NCBI GenBank assembly: GCA_002255925.1
Contig: NKIH01000004.1
Location: 124,001-188,000, forward strand
Source of the DNA: Burkholderiales bacterium PBB6
GTDB taxonomy: Bacteria > Pseudomonadota > Gammaproteobacteria > Burkholderiales > Burkholderiaceae_C
DNA: 64,000 bases
Reading direction: 5' to 3'
Below the pieces are notes generated by a model, which was not told the origin of the DNA, did no database searches, and saw only the letters and a list, made by a program, of their open reading frames with translations. A program made the position numbers and the translations under genes. Positions 25,025 through 35,469 of this stretch are shown here, in pieces. How positions within the stretch are numbered: the first letter of the stretch is position 1; each line of letters starts with the position of its first letter.

Positions 25025-27127
25025 TTACACCGTCTGGGGTGCGGCCAACGCCGGCAGCGTGCCCACCTCGCTGCGCAGGCGCAGGCTGACACGGGCACCC
25101 CGCCCGGGCAGATTGATGACTTGCAGCTCGCCGCCATAGCGTTCGACCAGGCTGTGGCTGATCCACAAGCCCAGGCCGGTGCCCTCATTGCGGCCGGTGG
25201 CAAAGGGCTGGAAAAGGCGGTTGAGCAACTCGGCCGGCACGCCCGGGCCGGTGTCTTCAACCCGGATCTCCACGCCGAGCTCGGCCCAGTCGGCGGTGGA
25301 CAGCCGAAGCTCGCCGCCTTCGGGCATGGCCTGCAGCGCATTCACCAGCAGGTTCACCAGCACCTGCTGCAATTCCTGGCGGTTGATCTGGGCGCTGCGG
25401 GTGTGCTGCCAGTCGGTGTGCACCTGCACCTGGGCATCTCTCAGCAGGTGCTCGACCAGCGGCAGGCAGTCGCGCAGTTCCTTGGCCGCATCGACGGTGT
25501 CGACGTAACCCGCATAGTCACCGGGCCGGGCAAATTGCAGCAGCCGGGTGACGATGAGGCGCATGCGCTCGATCTGCTGGTCCATCAGCGTCAGCTCGTC
25601 GCGCACCAGGCGGGCGTGCGGGCCCAGCAGCTCACGGGCCAGATCGAGGTTGCCCTGGATCACGGCGATCGGGTTGTTCACCTCGTGCGCGATGCCGGCG
25701 GTGAGCTGGCCGATGGCTGCCAGCTTTTCGGCGCGCACCAGCTGCTGCTGGGCGGTTTCCAGCTCCAGCGTGCGGCTGGCCAGCGCGGCGGTGCGCTGCG
25801 CCACCTTGGCATCGAGCGCCTGGTTCAGGGCCTGCAACTCGTCGGTGCGCTGATCGAGCGTGTCGAGCAGGTGGTCGAAATGGGCGGCCAGCTCGCCGAT
25901 CTCGTCGCGGCTATTGACCGCGCCGACACGCGCCTGGCTGTCGCCGGCCTCCAGCTGGATGATGGTGCGGCTCATCTGCTCCAGCGGGTGGAAGATGCCG
26001 CGTGCCCAGCGCAGGCTGACCCAGCCCGCCACCAGCATCACCGCGAAGAAAATCAGGCCGATGGTGGCCAGCGCGATGTATTTCAGCCCGACAAACGGCG
26101 CTTCCAGAAAGCCCACGTAGAGCATGCCGACGCGCCGGCCGAGGTGGTCGGTCAGCGGCAGATAACCGGAAACGTACCAGTCTTTCACGACGAAGGCGCG
26201 GTCCAGCCAGGTGTCGCCCCGGCCCAGCACGGCCTCGCGCACGGTGCTGGATACACGCGTGCCGATGGCCCGTTCACTGGCCTCGCCGCCGAACAGCCGC
26301 ACGTTGGTGCTGATGCGCACGTCGTCGAGGAACAGCGTGGCCGTGCCGTGGCTGCCCTGGGGCAGCGCACCGTCCGGATACACCACCTCGTTGAGCTGGT
26401 CGATGAAGCCGAGATTGCGGTTGAGCAGCACGCCGGCCTGCAGGTGGCCACGCAGCTGGCCATCCGGGCCGCGCACGTCTGCGGTGGCCATGACCACCAT
26501 CGCGCGGTCTTCCTGCGCCTGCGCGCTGGGGGCGGCATTGGCCGTGACCAGCAAAGGCACCGCCACGCGAGCGCGCAGGGCTTGGGGCAGGGCGGCTTGT
26601 TGCGTCGCGCTCAGCACCTCAACCGAGCCCTGGGGCCGTGGGCTGGTCGGGGGCACCCAGGGCAGGGCGGGGCCTTGGGCGGCTGCGGCGCCGGTCTGCA
26701 GGGCGCTGTCGGCTCCGGCCAGCAGTTGCGCGTCAGCGCTGCGGAACTGGATGAAGTCCAGCCGTTCCCGGTCGCGCAGGCGGCGCAGCAGCGCGGGCAG
26801 GTCTTGCGCGTGCGCTCTGGTTTGGTCGCTGCGCACGGCCTGCGTGCTGCCCTGCACCGGCAGCACACCGTCGAGTGCATCGCTCAGCGCGCGGGAGTCG
26901 GCCATCGCCGCCGCGCTGCCCCCCACGTCGGTGAGCATGCGGTCGAAGTGGCTGCGGGCCACGGCCAGGTCGGCCCGCACCTTGGCCACCAGCAGCTGGT
27001 CCACCGCTGCATTGCCCCAGATCAGCAGGAACATGCCCAGCAGCGGCAGCACCACCACCAGCGGCATCAGCACCATCGCCAGCAACTTGCGGCGGATGGG
27101 CCAGTGCTTGAACTGCAGCCGGGGCAT
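25025..27127 (-). CDS. Membrane sensor histidine kinase of the formate dehydrogenase island
   Basis: 700 residues. It has a membrane segment at about 17-38, a large periplasmic Cache-like sensor (about 40-350), a second membrane segment (YIALATIGLIFFAVMLVAGWVSL), a HAMP domain, a coiled coil, a HisKA domain with the phospho-accepting His in GIAHEVNNPIAV, and a HATPase domain with NLLVNALQAM, DTGPGVP and GTGLGLWIS. It follows the response regulator gene by 41 bases and is surely its partner. The periplasmic sensor faces the compartment where the Tat-exported formate dehydrogenase acts, so formate or an electron-acceptor signal is plausible, but the ligand is not shown. ATG 27127 gives a normal N-terminus. 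Confidence 0.92.
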   Translation of the reverse strand: MPRLQFKHWPIRRKLLAMVLMPLVVVLPLLGMFLLIWGNAAVDQLLVAKVRADLAVARSHFDRMLTDVGGSAAAMADSRALSDALDGVLPVQGSTQAVRSDQTRAHAQDLPALLRRLRDRERLDFIQFRSADAQLLAGADSALQTGAAAAQGPALPWVPPTSPRPQGSVEVLSATQQAALPQALRARVAVPLLVTANAAPSAQAQEDRAMVVMATADVRGPDGQLRGHLQAGVLLNRNLGFIDQLNEVVYPDGALPQGSHGTATLFLDDVRISTNVRLFGGEASERAIGTRVSSTVREAVLGRGDTWLDRAFVVKDWYVSGYLPLTDHLGRRVGMLYVGFLEAPFVGLKYIALATIGLIFFAVMLVAGWVSLRWARGIFHPLEQMSRTIIQLEAGDSQARVGAVNSRDEIGELAAHFDHLLDTLDQRTDELQALNQALDAKVAQRTAALASRTLELETAQQQLVRAEKLAAIGQLTAGIAHEVNNPIAVIQGNLDLARELLGPHARLVRDELTLMDQQIERMRLIVTRLLQFARPGDYAGYVDTVDAAKELRDCLPLVEHLLRDAQVQVHTDWQHTRSAQINRQELQQVLVNLLVNALQAMPEGGELRLSTADWAELGVEIRVEDTGPGVPAELLNRLFQPFATGRNEGTGLGLWISHSLVERYGGELQVINLPGRGARVSLRLRSEVGTLPALAAPQTV

Positions 27128-27168
27128 GGCTCAGCCGCGCCGCGGGGTGGTGCGGCGGCAGCCGGGGC

Positions 27169-28590
<1,422 letters not shown>

Positions 28591-28639
28591 AGGCGGCGGA
28601 TTCTAGGCACAGCCGCAAAGACCGGCGCAAGTCGGGATG

Positions 28640-28657
28640 TTGCGACAACTTGTCGCG
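28640..28657. promoter_or_regulatory. Palindromic operator candidate 1 upstream of fdh operon
   Basis: GCGACAA-C-TTGTCGC (28642-28656) is a perfect 15-bp palindrome in the 202-base divergent spacer between the response regulator and the Tat-protein gene. It shares CGACA-N3-TGTCG with the palindrome at 24990-25008. Its centre is 144 bases before the start codon at 28793 and 59 bases from the response regulator start, so it could serve both directions. Confidence 0.6.
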
Positions 28658-28661
28658 CCAA

Positions 28662-28676
28662 CAGACAGATTGTCGT
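28662..28676. promoter_or_regulatory. Imperfect operator candidate 2 upstream of fdh operon
   Basis: GACA-GAT-TGTC (28664-28674) repeats the core of the site at 28640-28657, with its centre 20 bases away, about two helical turns. That spacing is common for cooperating dimers. The outer arms are less symmetric than in the other two sites. Confidence 0.45.
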
Positions 28677-28792
28677 GGTCGGCGTGGGGGTTGTTTCTGA
28701 TTGTTCAAGAAGCTGGCGTCATCCCTAATGTGACGGCTACCATGCATTCAATTGCATAAGTTATTCGCAGTCACGCTGTGCCGGAGATCACC

Positions 28793-29005
28793 ATGAACGA
28801 CGCCAAGAAACTTCCCCCTGTGTCACGACGCACTCTTTTTGCGGGTGTGGGCACGGCAGGCGCACTGGCGGCCGTGGCAGCGGTGTTGCCGAGCGCCCCG
28901 GCGCCCGTGGCTGTCGCCCCTGTGGCGCCCGTGCCGGAAACCGGCAAGGACGGCTACCAGGAAACGGCCCACGTGATGCGCTACTACCAGACCGCCCGGG
29001 TCTGA
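28793..29005 (+). CDS. Small Tat-signal protein of the formate dehydrogenase region
   Basis: 70 residues with a twin-arginine-like leader (SRRTLFAGVG at about 11-20) and a hydrophobic Ala-rich stretch, then a Pro/Val/Ala linker and the short conserved tail DGYQETAHVMRYYQTARV. This is the formate dehydrogenase region Tat-target family, always found just ahead of FDH catalytic genes. There is no cofactor motif, so it may be a small structural or assembly subunit; its function is not known. GGAG at 28783-28786 is 6 bases before the ATG. It heads the rightward fdh operon; the catalytic gene follows after 107 bases. Confidence 0.85.
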   Translation: MNDAKKLPPVSRRTLFAGVGTAGALAAVAAVLPSAPAPVAVAPVAPVPETGKDGYQETAHVMRYYQTARV

Positions 29006-29112
29006 GCGTTGCCTTGAAAGCTGGCCGCGACTGACGCGGCCATTGGTTTTTGTTGACGCGCACCTTGTCGGCCCGCTGGCCGAACCTGTCGCTTCCGCCT
29101 CCAGGAGATTCC

Positions 29113-32091
29113 ATGCTGCTGACTCGCAGATCCAACCAAGCTGGCCAGAGTGGCTCAGGCCTCGTCAACAGTCTGACGCGAGGTGTGGCGCGCGCCATCC
29201 CCACGATGGACCGCCGCTCCTTCCTGCGCCGCTCCGGCCTAGGTGTGGGTGCCGGCATTGCCGCGTCGCAGCTGACGCTGGTGCGTCGCGCGGAAGCCTC
29301 TGACGCCCCGAAGGCGGCCGACGGCGCCAAGAAGGTGGAAGTCAAGCGCACGGTGTGCGGCCACTGCTCGGTGGGTTGCGCCGTGGACGCGGTGGTTGAA
29401 AACGGCGTCTGGGTGCGGCAAGAGCCGGTGTTCGATTCGCCGATCAACCTCGGTGCGCATTGCGCCAAGGGCGCGGCCCTGCGTGAGCACGGCCACGGTG
29501 AGTACCGCCTGCGCACGCCGATGAAGCTGGTCAACGGCAAGTACGAGCGCATCAGCTGGGACCAGGCGCTGGAAGAAATCAGCGCCAAGATGCTCGAGCT
29601 GCGCAAGGAAAGCGGCCCGGATTCGCTGTTCGTGGTCGGCTCGTCCAAGCACAACAACGAGCAGGCTTACCTGCTGCGCAAGTGGATCAGCTTCTGGGGC
29701 AGCAACAACACCGACCACCAGGCGCGCATCTGCCACTCCACCACCGTGGCCGGCGTGGCCAACACGTGGGGGTATGGCGCGATGACCAACTCCTACAACG
29801 ACATGCAGAACGCCAAGGCGGCGATCTACATCGGCTCCAACGCGGCGGAAGCCCACCCGGTGTCGATGCTGCACATGCTGCATGCCAAGGAAACCGGCTG
29901 CAAGATGATCGTGGTGGACCCGCGCTACACCCGCACGGCCGCCAAGGCCGACGAGTATGTGCGCATCCGCTCGGGCTCCGACATTCCGTTCCTGTTCGGT
30001 GTGATGCACCACATCTTCAAGAACGGCTGGGAAGACAAGAAGTACATCGAGGACCGTGTCTATGGCATGGAGAAGGTGCGCGAGGAATGCCTGACCAAGT
30101 GGACGCCCGAGAAGGTGCAGGAAGCCTGCGGCGTTGACGAAGCCACTTGCTACAAGGTCGCGAAGATCCTGGCCGAGAACCGCCCGGGCACCATCGTCTG
30201 GTGCATGGGCCAGACCCAGCACACCATCGGCAACGCCATCGTGCGTGCCAGCTGCCTGCTGCAACTGGCCCTGGGCAACGTCGGCAAGACCGGCGGCGGC
30301 ACCAACATCTTCCGTGGCCACGACAACGTGCAAGGCGCCACCGACGTCGGCCCGAACCCCGATTCGCTGCCGGGCTACTACGGCCTGGCCGAAGGTTCCT
30401 GGAAGCATTTCGCCAAGGCCTGGGACGTTGATTACGAGTGGATCAAGAAGCAGTTCGCGCCGGGCATGATGACCAAGTCCGGCATGACGGTGTCGCGCTG
30501 GATCGACGGTGTGCTGGAGAAGAACGAGCTGATCGACCAGGAATCCAACCTGCGTGGTCTGTTCTTCTGGGGCCATGCGCCCAACTCGCAGACCCGGGGT
30601 CTGGAGATGAAGAAGGCGATGGACAAGCTCGACCTGCTGGTTGTGGTGGACCCCTTCCCGTCGGCCACCGCTGCCATGGCTGCCATGCCCGGCAAGCCGG
30701 AAGATTTGAACCCGAAGCGCGCCGTGTACCTGCTGCCGGCTTGCACCCAGTTCGAGACGACCGGCTCGTGCACGGCCTCGAACCGCTCGGTGCAATGGCG
30801 CGAGCAGGTCATCGAGCCGCTGTGGGAATCGCGCACCGACCACATGATCATGTACCAGCTGGCGCAGAAGCTGGGCTTCGACAAGGAGCTGGTCAAGAAC
30901 TACAAGATGGTCAAGGGCAAGGGCGGCATGCTCGAGCCGGAGACCGAGTCCATCCTGCGTGAAATCAACAAGAGCGTCTGGACCATCGGCTACACCGGCC
31001 ACTCGCCGGAGCGCCTGAAGGCCCACATGCGCAACATGCATGTCTTCGACGTGAAGACGCTGCGCGCCAAGGGCGGCATCGACAAGGCCTCCGGCTACAG
31101 CCTCGACGGTGACTACTTCGGTCTGCCGTGGCCGTGCTGGGGCACCGCCGAGATGAAGCACCCGGGCTCGCCGAACCTGTACGACACCTCCAAGCACGTG
31201 ATGGACGGCGGCGGCAATTTCCGCGCGAACTTTGGTGTGGAGCGTGAAGGCGTGTCGCTGCTGGCCGCTGATGGCTCCCATTCGCTGGGCGCTGACCTCA
31301 CGACCGGCTACCCCGAGTTCGACCACCTGCTGGTGAAGAAGCTGGGATGGTGGGGCGAGCTGACCGAGGCCGAGCAGAAGGCCGCGGAAGGCAAGAACTG
31401 GAAGACCGACTCGTCGGGCGGCATCATCCGCGTGGTGATGAAGAACCACGGCTGCCACCCGTTTGGCAATGCCAAGGCCCGCGCCATCGTCTGGAACTTC
31501 CCGGATCCGATTCCGCAGCACCGCGAGCCGCTGTACAGCACGCGTCCGGACCTGGTCGCCAAGTACCCGACGCACGACGACAAGAAGGCCTTCTGGCGCC
31601 TGCCCACGCTCTACAAGACCGTGCAGGAAAAGAACAAGGACATCGGCAAGAACTTCCCGCTGATCATGACCTCCGGCCGCCTGGTGGAGTACGAAGGCGG
31701 CGGCGAGGAAACCCGTTCGAACCCCTGGCTGGCCGAACTGCAGCAGGACATGTTCGTCGAGCTGAACCCGAAGGCCGCGAACGACCGTGGCATTCGCAAC
31801 GGCGAGTACGTGTGGGTGAAGACCCCGCCGATGGCCGGTGTCGAGGGCTTCCGCGGCATTCGCGTGAAGGCCATGGTGACCGAGCGCGTCGATGCGGAAA
31901 CCGTGTTCCTGCCGTTCCACTTCTCGGGACGCTGGGGCGGCCTGGACATGGCGGCTTATTACCCGCAAGGCGCCATGCCGGTGGTGCGCGGCGAGGCCAT
32001 CAACACCGCGACGACCTACGGTTACGACAGCGTGACGATGATGCAGGAAACCAAGACCACGGTCTGCCAGATCGAGCGTGACAACGCCTGA
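29113..32091 (+). CDS. Formate dehydrogenase catalytic (alpha) subunit, Cys-type, Tat-exported
   Basis: 992 residues. Molybdopterin-dependent oxidation of formate to CO2 in the periplasm. A twin-arginine leader (DRRSFLRRSGLGVGAG, Arg pair at about 34-35) is followed by an N-terminal 4Fe-4S motif (C82-GH-C-SVG-C, with the fourth Cys in GAHCAKG), then the large molybdopterin domains and a C-terminal dinucleotide-binding domain. The metal ligand is Cys at about 207 (RICHSTTVAG), where E. coli FdnG has selenocysteine, so no selenium machinery is needed. AGGAG lies 5 bases before the ATG at 29113; an in-frame start at 29050 is rejected. It is followed by the Fe-S subunit after 20 bases. Confidence 0.96.
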   Translation: MLLTRRSNQAGQSGSGLVNSLTRGVARAIPTMDRRSFLRRSGLGVGAGIAASQLTLVRRAEASDAPKAADGAKKVEVKRTVCGHCSVGCAVDAVVENGVWVRQEPVFDSPINLGAHCAKGAALREHGHGEYRLRTPMKLVNGKYERISWDQALEEISAKMLELRKESGPDSLFVVGSSKHNNEQAYLLRKWISFWGSNNTDHQARICHSTTVAGVANTWGYGAMTNSYNDMQNAKAAIYIGSNAAEAHPVSMLHMLHAKETGCKMIVVDPRYTRTAAKADEYVRIRSGSDIPFLFGVMHHIFKNGWEDKKYIEDRVYGMEKVREECLTKWTPEKVQEACGVDEATCYKVAKILAENRPGTIVWCMGQTQHTIGNAIVRASCLLQLALGNVGKTGGGTNIFRGHDNVQGATDVGPNPDSLPGYYGLAEGSWKHFAKAWDVDYEWIKKQFAPGMMTKSGMTVSRWIDGVLEKNELIDQESNLRGLFFWGHAPNSQTRGLEMKKAMDKLDLLVVVDPFPSATAAMAAMPGKPEDLNPKRAVYLLPACTQFETTGSCTASNRSVQWREQVIEPLWESRTDHMIMYQLAQKLGFDKELVKNYKMVKGKGGMLEPETESILREINKSVWTIGYTGHSPERLKAHMRNMHVFDVKTLRAKGGIDKASGYSLDGDYFGLPWPCWGTAEMKHPGSPNLYDTSKHVMDGGGNFRANFGVEREGVSLLAADGSHSLGADLTTGYPEFDHLLVKKLGWWGELTEAEQKAAEGKNWKTDSSGGIIRVVMKNHGCHPFGNAKARAIVWNFPDPIPQHREPLYSTRPDLVAKYPTHDDKKAFWRLPTLYKTVQEKNKDIGKNFPLIMTSGRLVEYEGGGEETRSNPWLAELQQDMFVELNPKAANDRGIRNGEYVWVKTPPMAGVEGFRGIRVKAMVTERVDAETVFLPFHFSGRWGGLDMAAYYPQGAMPVVRGEAINTATTYGYDSVTMMQETKTTVCQIERDNA

Positions 32092-32111
32092 TCGCCAGAG
32101 GAGAAACTGAC

Positions 32112-32729
32112 ATGGCAAGAATGAAGTTCATCTGCGACTCGGAGCGCTGCATCGAGTGCAACGGTTGCGTCACGGCCTGCAAGGCCGAACACGATGTGCC
32201 CTGGGGCGTGAACCGCCGCCGCGTGGTCACGCTCAATGACGGCGTGCCTGGCGAGAAGAGCATTTCGGTGGCTTGCATGCACTGCTCGGACGCCCCCTGC
32301 ATGGCGGTGTGCCCGGTGGATTGCTTCTACCGCACCGACGAAGGTGTGGTGCTGCATGACAAGGACGTGTGCATCGGCTGCGGCTACTGCAGCTACGCCT
32401 GCCCGTTCGGCGCACCGCAGTTCCCGACCAACGGCACCTTCGGCCTGCGCGGCAAGATGGACAAGTGCACGTTCTGCGCCGGTGGCCCGGAAGCCAATGG
32501 CAGCGACGCCGAGAACGAGAAGTACGGCCGCAACCGCCTGTCTGAAGGCAAGCTGCCGGCCTGCGCTGAAATGTGCTCGACCAAGGCCCTGCTCGGCGGC
32601 GACGGCGACGTGGTGGCGGACATCTTCCGCACCCGCGTGATGACCCGCAACAAGGGCAGCGAAGTCTGGGGTTGGGGCACGGCCTACGGCCAGCCCACCG
32701 CCGCCAAGACCGAAGGCGCCAAGTCATGA
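32112..32729 (+). CDS. fdh3B: Formate dehydrogenase Fe-S (beta) subunit, FDH3 type
   Basis: 205-residue ferredoxin-like electron-transfer subunit that links the catalytic subunit to the cytochrome b. Four 4Fe-4S cluster motifs are visible: CIECNGCVTACKAEH near the N-terminus, CMHCSDAPCMAVCPVDCF, CIGCGYCSYACPFGAPQF, and the split set CTFC...CAEMCSTKAL. It lacks the C-terminal membrane anchor of E. coli FdnH/FdoH, as expected for FDH3-type proteins. A GAGG-type site precedes the ATG. Its stop overlaps the next start (ATGA), so it is coupled to the small lipoprotein gene. Confidence 0.95.
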   Translation: MARMKFICDSERCIECNGCVTACKAEHDVPWGVNRRRVVTLNDGVPGEKSISVACMHCSDAPCMAVCPVDCFYRTDEGVVLHDKDVCIGCGYCSYACPFGAPQFPTNGTFGLRGKMDKCTFCAGGPEANGSDAENEKYGRNRLSEGKLPACAEMCSTKALLGGDGDVVADIFRTRVMTRNKGSEVWGWGTAYGQPTAAKTEGAKS

Positions 32730-32977
32730 GCCGCATTGCCCACCTGATCGCGCTGTCGCTGTGTGCGGCCGCGTTGGCCGGTTGCGGCGAACGCGCGCAG
32801 ATCGGCGCGTCCAAGCTGAAGAAGGCGGACGCCAAGCCGTGGGAAAGCGCCAGCACCGACTACACCGACTCGGGCTGGAAGGCTGGTGATGAGACCAGCT
32901 GGCAAGCCCAGATCCGCACCCGTAATCAAAGCCAGAACGAATACCAGCGCACCGGCTCGGTGACGCCGGCCAAGTGA
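32726..32977 (+). CDS. Small lipoprotein between FDH beta and gamma genes
   Basis: 83 residues. The signal peptide ends in the lipobox LAGC (Cys at about 20), so the product should be an acylated envelope protein. The mature part is polar with no cofactor-binding Cys or His pattern (SKLKKADAKPWESASTDY...SGWKAGDETSWQAQ). The start overlaps the beta-subunit stop by four bases, and its own stop lies 17 bases before the gamma start, so it is embedded in the operon. I do not know a function; its place suggests a subunit or assembly factor at the periplasmic face of the enzyme. Confidence 0.82.
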   Translation: MSRIAHLIALSLCAAALAGCGERAQIGASKLKKADAKPWESASTDYTDSGWKAGDETSWQAQIRTRNQSQNEYQRTGSVTPAK

Positions 32978-32994
32978 TGGCGCAAGGAGTGCCC

Positions 32995-34143
32995 ATGAAG
33001 CGCTGCATGCAATCCCTGCTGATCGCCGCGAGCCTCACGCTCACGGCGGGTGGCGTTCTGGCACAGGCGACCCCGGCAGCCGCTGCGTCGGCAGCGCAAG
33101 GCGGGGCACCCGCCGGCTTCGTGGCGCCAGCGCTTCCGAAGCCTGACGACACCGCCGCCGAGCGCAACAAGAGCCAGCCGGGCAACAACGCGCCGTACTG
33201 GCGCGCGGTGCGTGAATCCGGCAACCAGGCGGGCTACAGCTCCTTGCCGGGTGCGGAGAAGGGCGTGCTGATCCAGTCCTTCGTGCAGTACCCGGGCTCC
33301 AGCCTGGCTACGGCCGGGGAGGCCTGGCGCCAGGTGCGCAACCACTGGATCCTGCCGTACGGCGGTGCCCTGCTGTTCATCGTGGCGCTGGCCCTCGGCC
33401 TGTTCTACTGGCGCAGGGGCCCGCTCGGCGGACACGGCGATGCCGATACCGGCCGCCTGATCGAGCGCTTCACGCCGTTCGAGCGCGCGGCCCACTGGTC
33501 GAATGCCGGTGCCTTCACCGTGCTGGCGATATCCGGCCTGGTGATGGCGTTTGGCAAATTCACGCTGCTGCCGGTGATTGGCGCCACGCTGTTCGGCTGG
33601 TTGACCTATGCCCTGAAGACGGCCCACAACTTCGCTGGTCCGCTGTTCGCGGTGTCGCTGCTGGTGGTGTTTTTCACCTTCCTGCGCGACAACTGGCCGA
33701 GCCGTGAAGACCTGACCTGGCTGCTGCGCGCTGGTGGCATGTTCGGTGGCCACGAGGTGCCGTCGCACCGCTTCAACGGCGGTGAAAAGATCGTCTTCTG
33801 GGGTGGCGTGCTGGGCCTCGGGCTGGTGGTGGTGGCGTCGGGCCTGGTGCTCGACAAGGTCCTCCCGGGTCTCGACTACCTGCGTGGCGACATGCAGATT
33901 GCCCACATGGTGCACGGCGTGGCAACGATCCTGATGATGGCCATGTTTGCCGGTCACATCTACATGGGCACGATCGGCATGAAGGGCGCGTACAGCGCCA
34001 TGCGCACCGGCTACGTGGACGAAGCCTGGGCCAAGGAGCACCACGAGCTTTGGTACGACGACATCAAGGCCGGCAAGATCCCTGCGCAACGTTCGACCGA
34101 AGCTGGCCAGGCGCCGGTGGGTCGTCCGGGCGTTCAAGCCTGA
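32995..34143 (+). CDS. Formate dehydrogenase cytochrome b (gamma) subunit
   Basis: 382-residue membrane subunit that passes electrons from the Fe-S subunit to quinone. It has an N-terminal signal-like segment, an Ala/Pro-rich periplasmic stretch of about 100 residues, one membrane segment (WILPYGGALLFIVALALGLFYW), then the four-helix di-haem cytochrome b core. Candidate haem ligands are the His residues in RAAHWSN, KTAHNFAG and the pair in QIAHMVHG, plus AGHIYMG. It is much longer than E. coli FdoI (211) because of the N-terminal part, which is usual in Burkholderiales. AAGGAG lies 5 bases before ATG 32995. Confidence 0.94.
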   Translation: MKRCMQSLLIAASLTLTAGGVLAQATPAAAASAAQGGAPAGFVAPALPKPDDTAAERNKSQPGNNAPYWRAVRESGNQAGYSSLPGAEKGVLIQSFVQYPGSSLATAGEAWRQVRNHWILPYGGALLFIVALALGLFYWRRGPLGGHGDADTGRLIERFTPFERAAHWSNAGAFTVLAISGLVMAFGKFTLLPVIGATLFGWLTYALKTAHNFAGPLFAVSLLVVFFTFLRDNWPSREDLTWLLRAGGMFGGHEVPSHRFNGGEKIVFWGGVLGLGLVVVASGLVLDKVLPGLDYLRGDMQIAHMVHGVATILMMAMFAGHIYMGTIGMKGAYSAMRTGYVDEAWAKEHHELWYDDIKAGKIPAQRSTEAGQAPVGRPGVQA

Positions 34144-34162
34144 CATTTTCTGGAGACATCCG

Positions 34163-34504
34163 ATGCGTGCATTGACCCTCTGTGTGCTGGCCCTGGTGGC
34201 CGGCACCTGTGCCGCCAAACTGCCTGCCCCGAGCGACGAAGCCAAGGCGAAGGCTGCCGAGGCCGCCGCGAAGACCGCGCACGGCAACAAGGTGGCTGAT
34301 TTCCAGCTGTGCAAGTCGCGTGAGCGCGTGGCCGACCAGTACCGTGCCCAGGCCAAGAAGGCCGGCAAGGAACTCGGCGCCACCGTCGACACCCCGGCCT
34401 GCGCTGACCCGGGTGCGTTTGTCTACACGCCGCCGGCGCCAGCTTCTGCGCCCGCCACGGCTGCAGCCCCTGCCGCACCGGCATCGGCTGCGAAGAAGGG
34501 CTGA
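34163..34504 (+). CDS. Small secreted Ala-rich protein of the fdh operon
   Basis: 113 residues with a short signal peptide (MRALTLCVLALVAGTCAA), a Lys/Ala helical segment, a middle containing a Cys pair (DFQLCKSRER and TPACADPG) that could form a disulfide, and a Pro/Ala-rich tail. It begins 19 bases after the cytochrome b gene and ends 2 bases before fdhD, so it is part of the operon. I do not recognise a family or function. The tail is low-complexity. Confidence 0.75.
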   Translation: MRALTLCVLALVAGTCAAKLPAPSDEAKAKAAEAAAKTAHGNKVADFQLCKSRERVADQYRAQAKKAGKELGATVDTPACADPGAFVYTPPAPASAPATAAAPAAPASAAKKG

Positions 34505-34506
34505 CC

Positions 34507-35436
34507 ATGAGCGCCGCGGCCTCCGCTGCCACCCAGTCCACTGACGCCGTCACGGCGGTGGTGCCTGTGTTGCGGAGCGATGCGCCGCGGATGACGGCTG
34601 CCAGCGCGCCGATGCTCCGCGAGATCCAGATCCAGGACGAATACGGCCAACGCCGCAGCCTGCACATTCCTGCTGAGCGGCCGTTGACGGTGTTCGTGGA
34701 CAAGCGCGAGCTCGTCACCCTGATGACCCTGGGCGCTGCGCCAGAGATGCTGGTGCTGGGTTACCTGCTCAATCAGCGGCTGGTGTCGTCGCTCGAAGAC
34801 ATTGAGTCCATCACCGTGGACTGGGACGTGCATGCCGCCGCGGTGAAAACCCGGCACGGCATTGATGATCTCGACAGCCGCACCGCCAAGCGGGTGGTGA
34901 CCACCGGTTGCGGGCAGGGCACGGTGTTTGGTGACCTGATGCAGCAGGTGGACGCGGTACATCTGCCGGCGGCAGACAGCGCCCGCATCCGCCAGTCGAC
35001 ACTCGCCCGGATGCTGGACACCATGCGCCAGCAAGACAGCATCCACCGCAAGGCGGGTTCGGTCCACGGCTGCGCCTTGTTTGAAGGCGACCAGCTGTTG
35101 ATGTTCGTCGAAGACGTGGGTCGCCACAACGCCATCGACACCATCGCCGGCTGGATGTGGCTGCACGGCGTGACCGGCGGCAACAAGACCTTCTACACCA
35201 CGGGCCGGCTCACCAGCGAAATGGTGATGAAGGCTGCGCACATGGGCGTGCCCATTGTCGTCTCTCGCAACGGCGTGACGCAGATGGGCCATGACTTGGC
35301 CTCGAAGCTCGGCATGACGCTGTTCGGTCGTGCGGCGAACAAGCACTTCCTCTGCTACACCGGCTTTGACCGGTTCGACGCCGAGCCGCTGCCACAACCT
35401 GCGGCGGTGCGGGTGGTGGCGGGCAGCGACACCTGA
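34507..35436 (+). CDS. fdhD: Formate dehydrogenase sulfurtransferase FdhD
   Basis: 309 residues. FdhD carries sulfur from a cysteine desulfurase (IscS) to the molybdenum cofactor, which is required for active formate dehydrogenase. The family motif region is RVVTTGCGQGTVF (about 130-142). Only one Cys is present in this loop, whereas E. coli FdhD has a CxxC pair. Other family segments are VHGCALF, FVEDVGRHNAIDTIAGW and FYTTGRLTSEMV. It is the last gene of the rightward fdh operon. The following 33-base gap to the converging gene has a CGAGCC/GGCTCG stem without a T-run. Confidence 0.94.
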   Translation: MSAAASAATQSTDAVTAVVPVLRSDAPRMTAASAPMLREIQIQDEYGQRRSLHIPAERPLTVFVDKRELVTLMTLGAAPEMLVLGYLLNQRLVSSLEDIESITVDWDVHAAAVKTRHGIDDLDSRTAKRVVTTGCGQGTVFGDLMQQVDAVHLPAADSARIRQSTLARMLDTMRQQDSIHRKAGSVHGCALFEGDQLLMFVEDVGRHNAIDTIAGWMWLHGVTGGNKTFYTTGRLTSEMVMKAAHMGVPIVVSRNGVTQMGHDLASKLGMTLFGRAANKHFLCYTGFDRFDAEPLPQPAAVRVVAGSDT

Positions 35437-35469
35437 CGAGCCCGGCACGGGCCAGGCTCGCCGGCTGCG

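Noticed and set aside
28742-28757. Inverted repeat ATGCA-TTCAAT-TGCAT upstream of the Tat-protein gene
   Set aside because: Five-base arms can arise by chance, and there is no counterpart in front of the apbC operon.
28681-28792. Possible sigma-54 promoter before the fdh operon
   Set aside because: No GG-N10-GC pair with the right surroundings was found. TTGTTC/TAATGT at 28701-28731 is a weak sigma-70 alternative with a 19-base gap, too poor to list.
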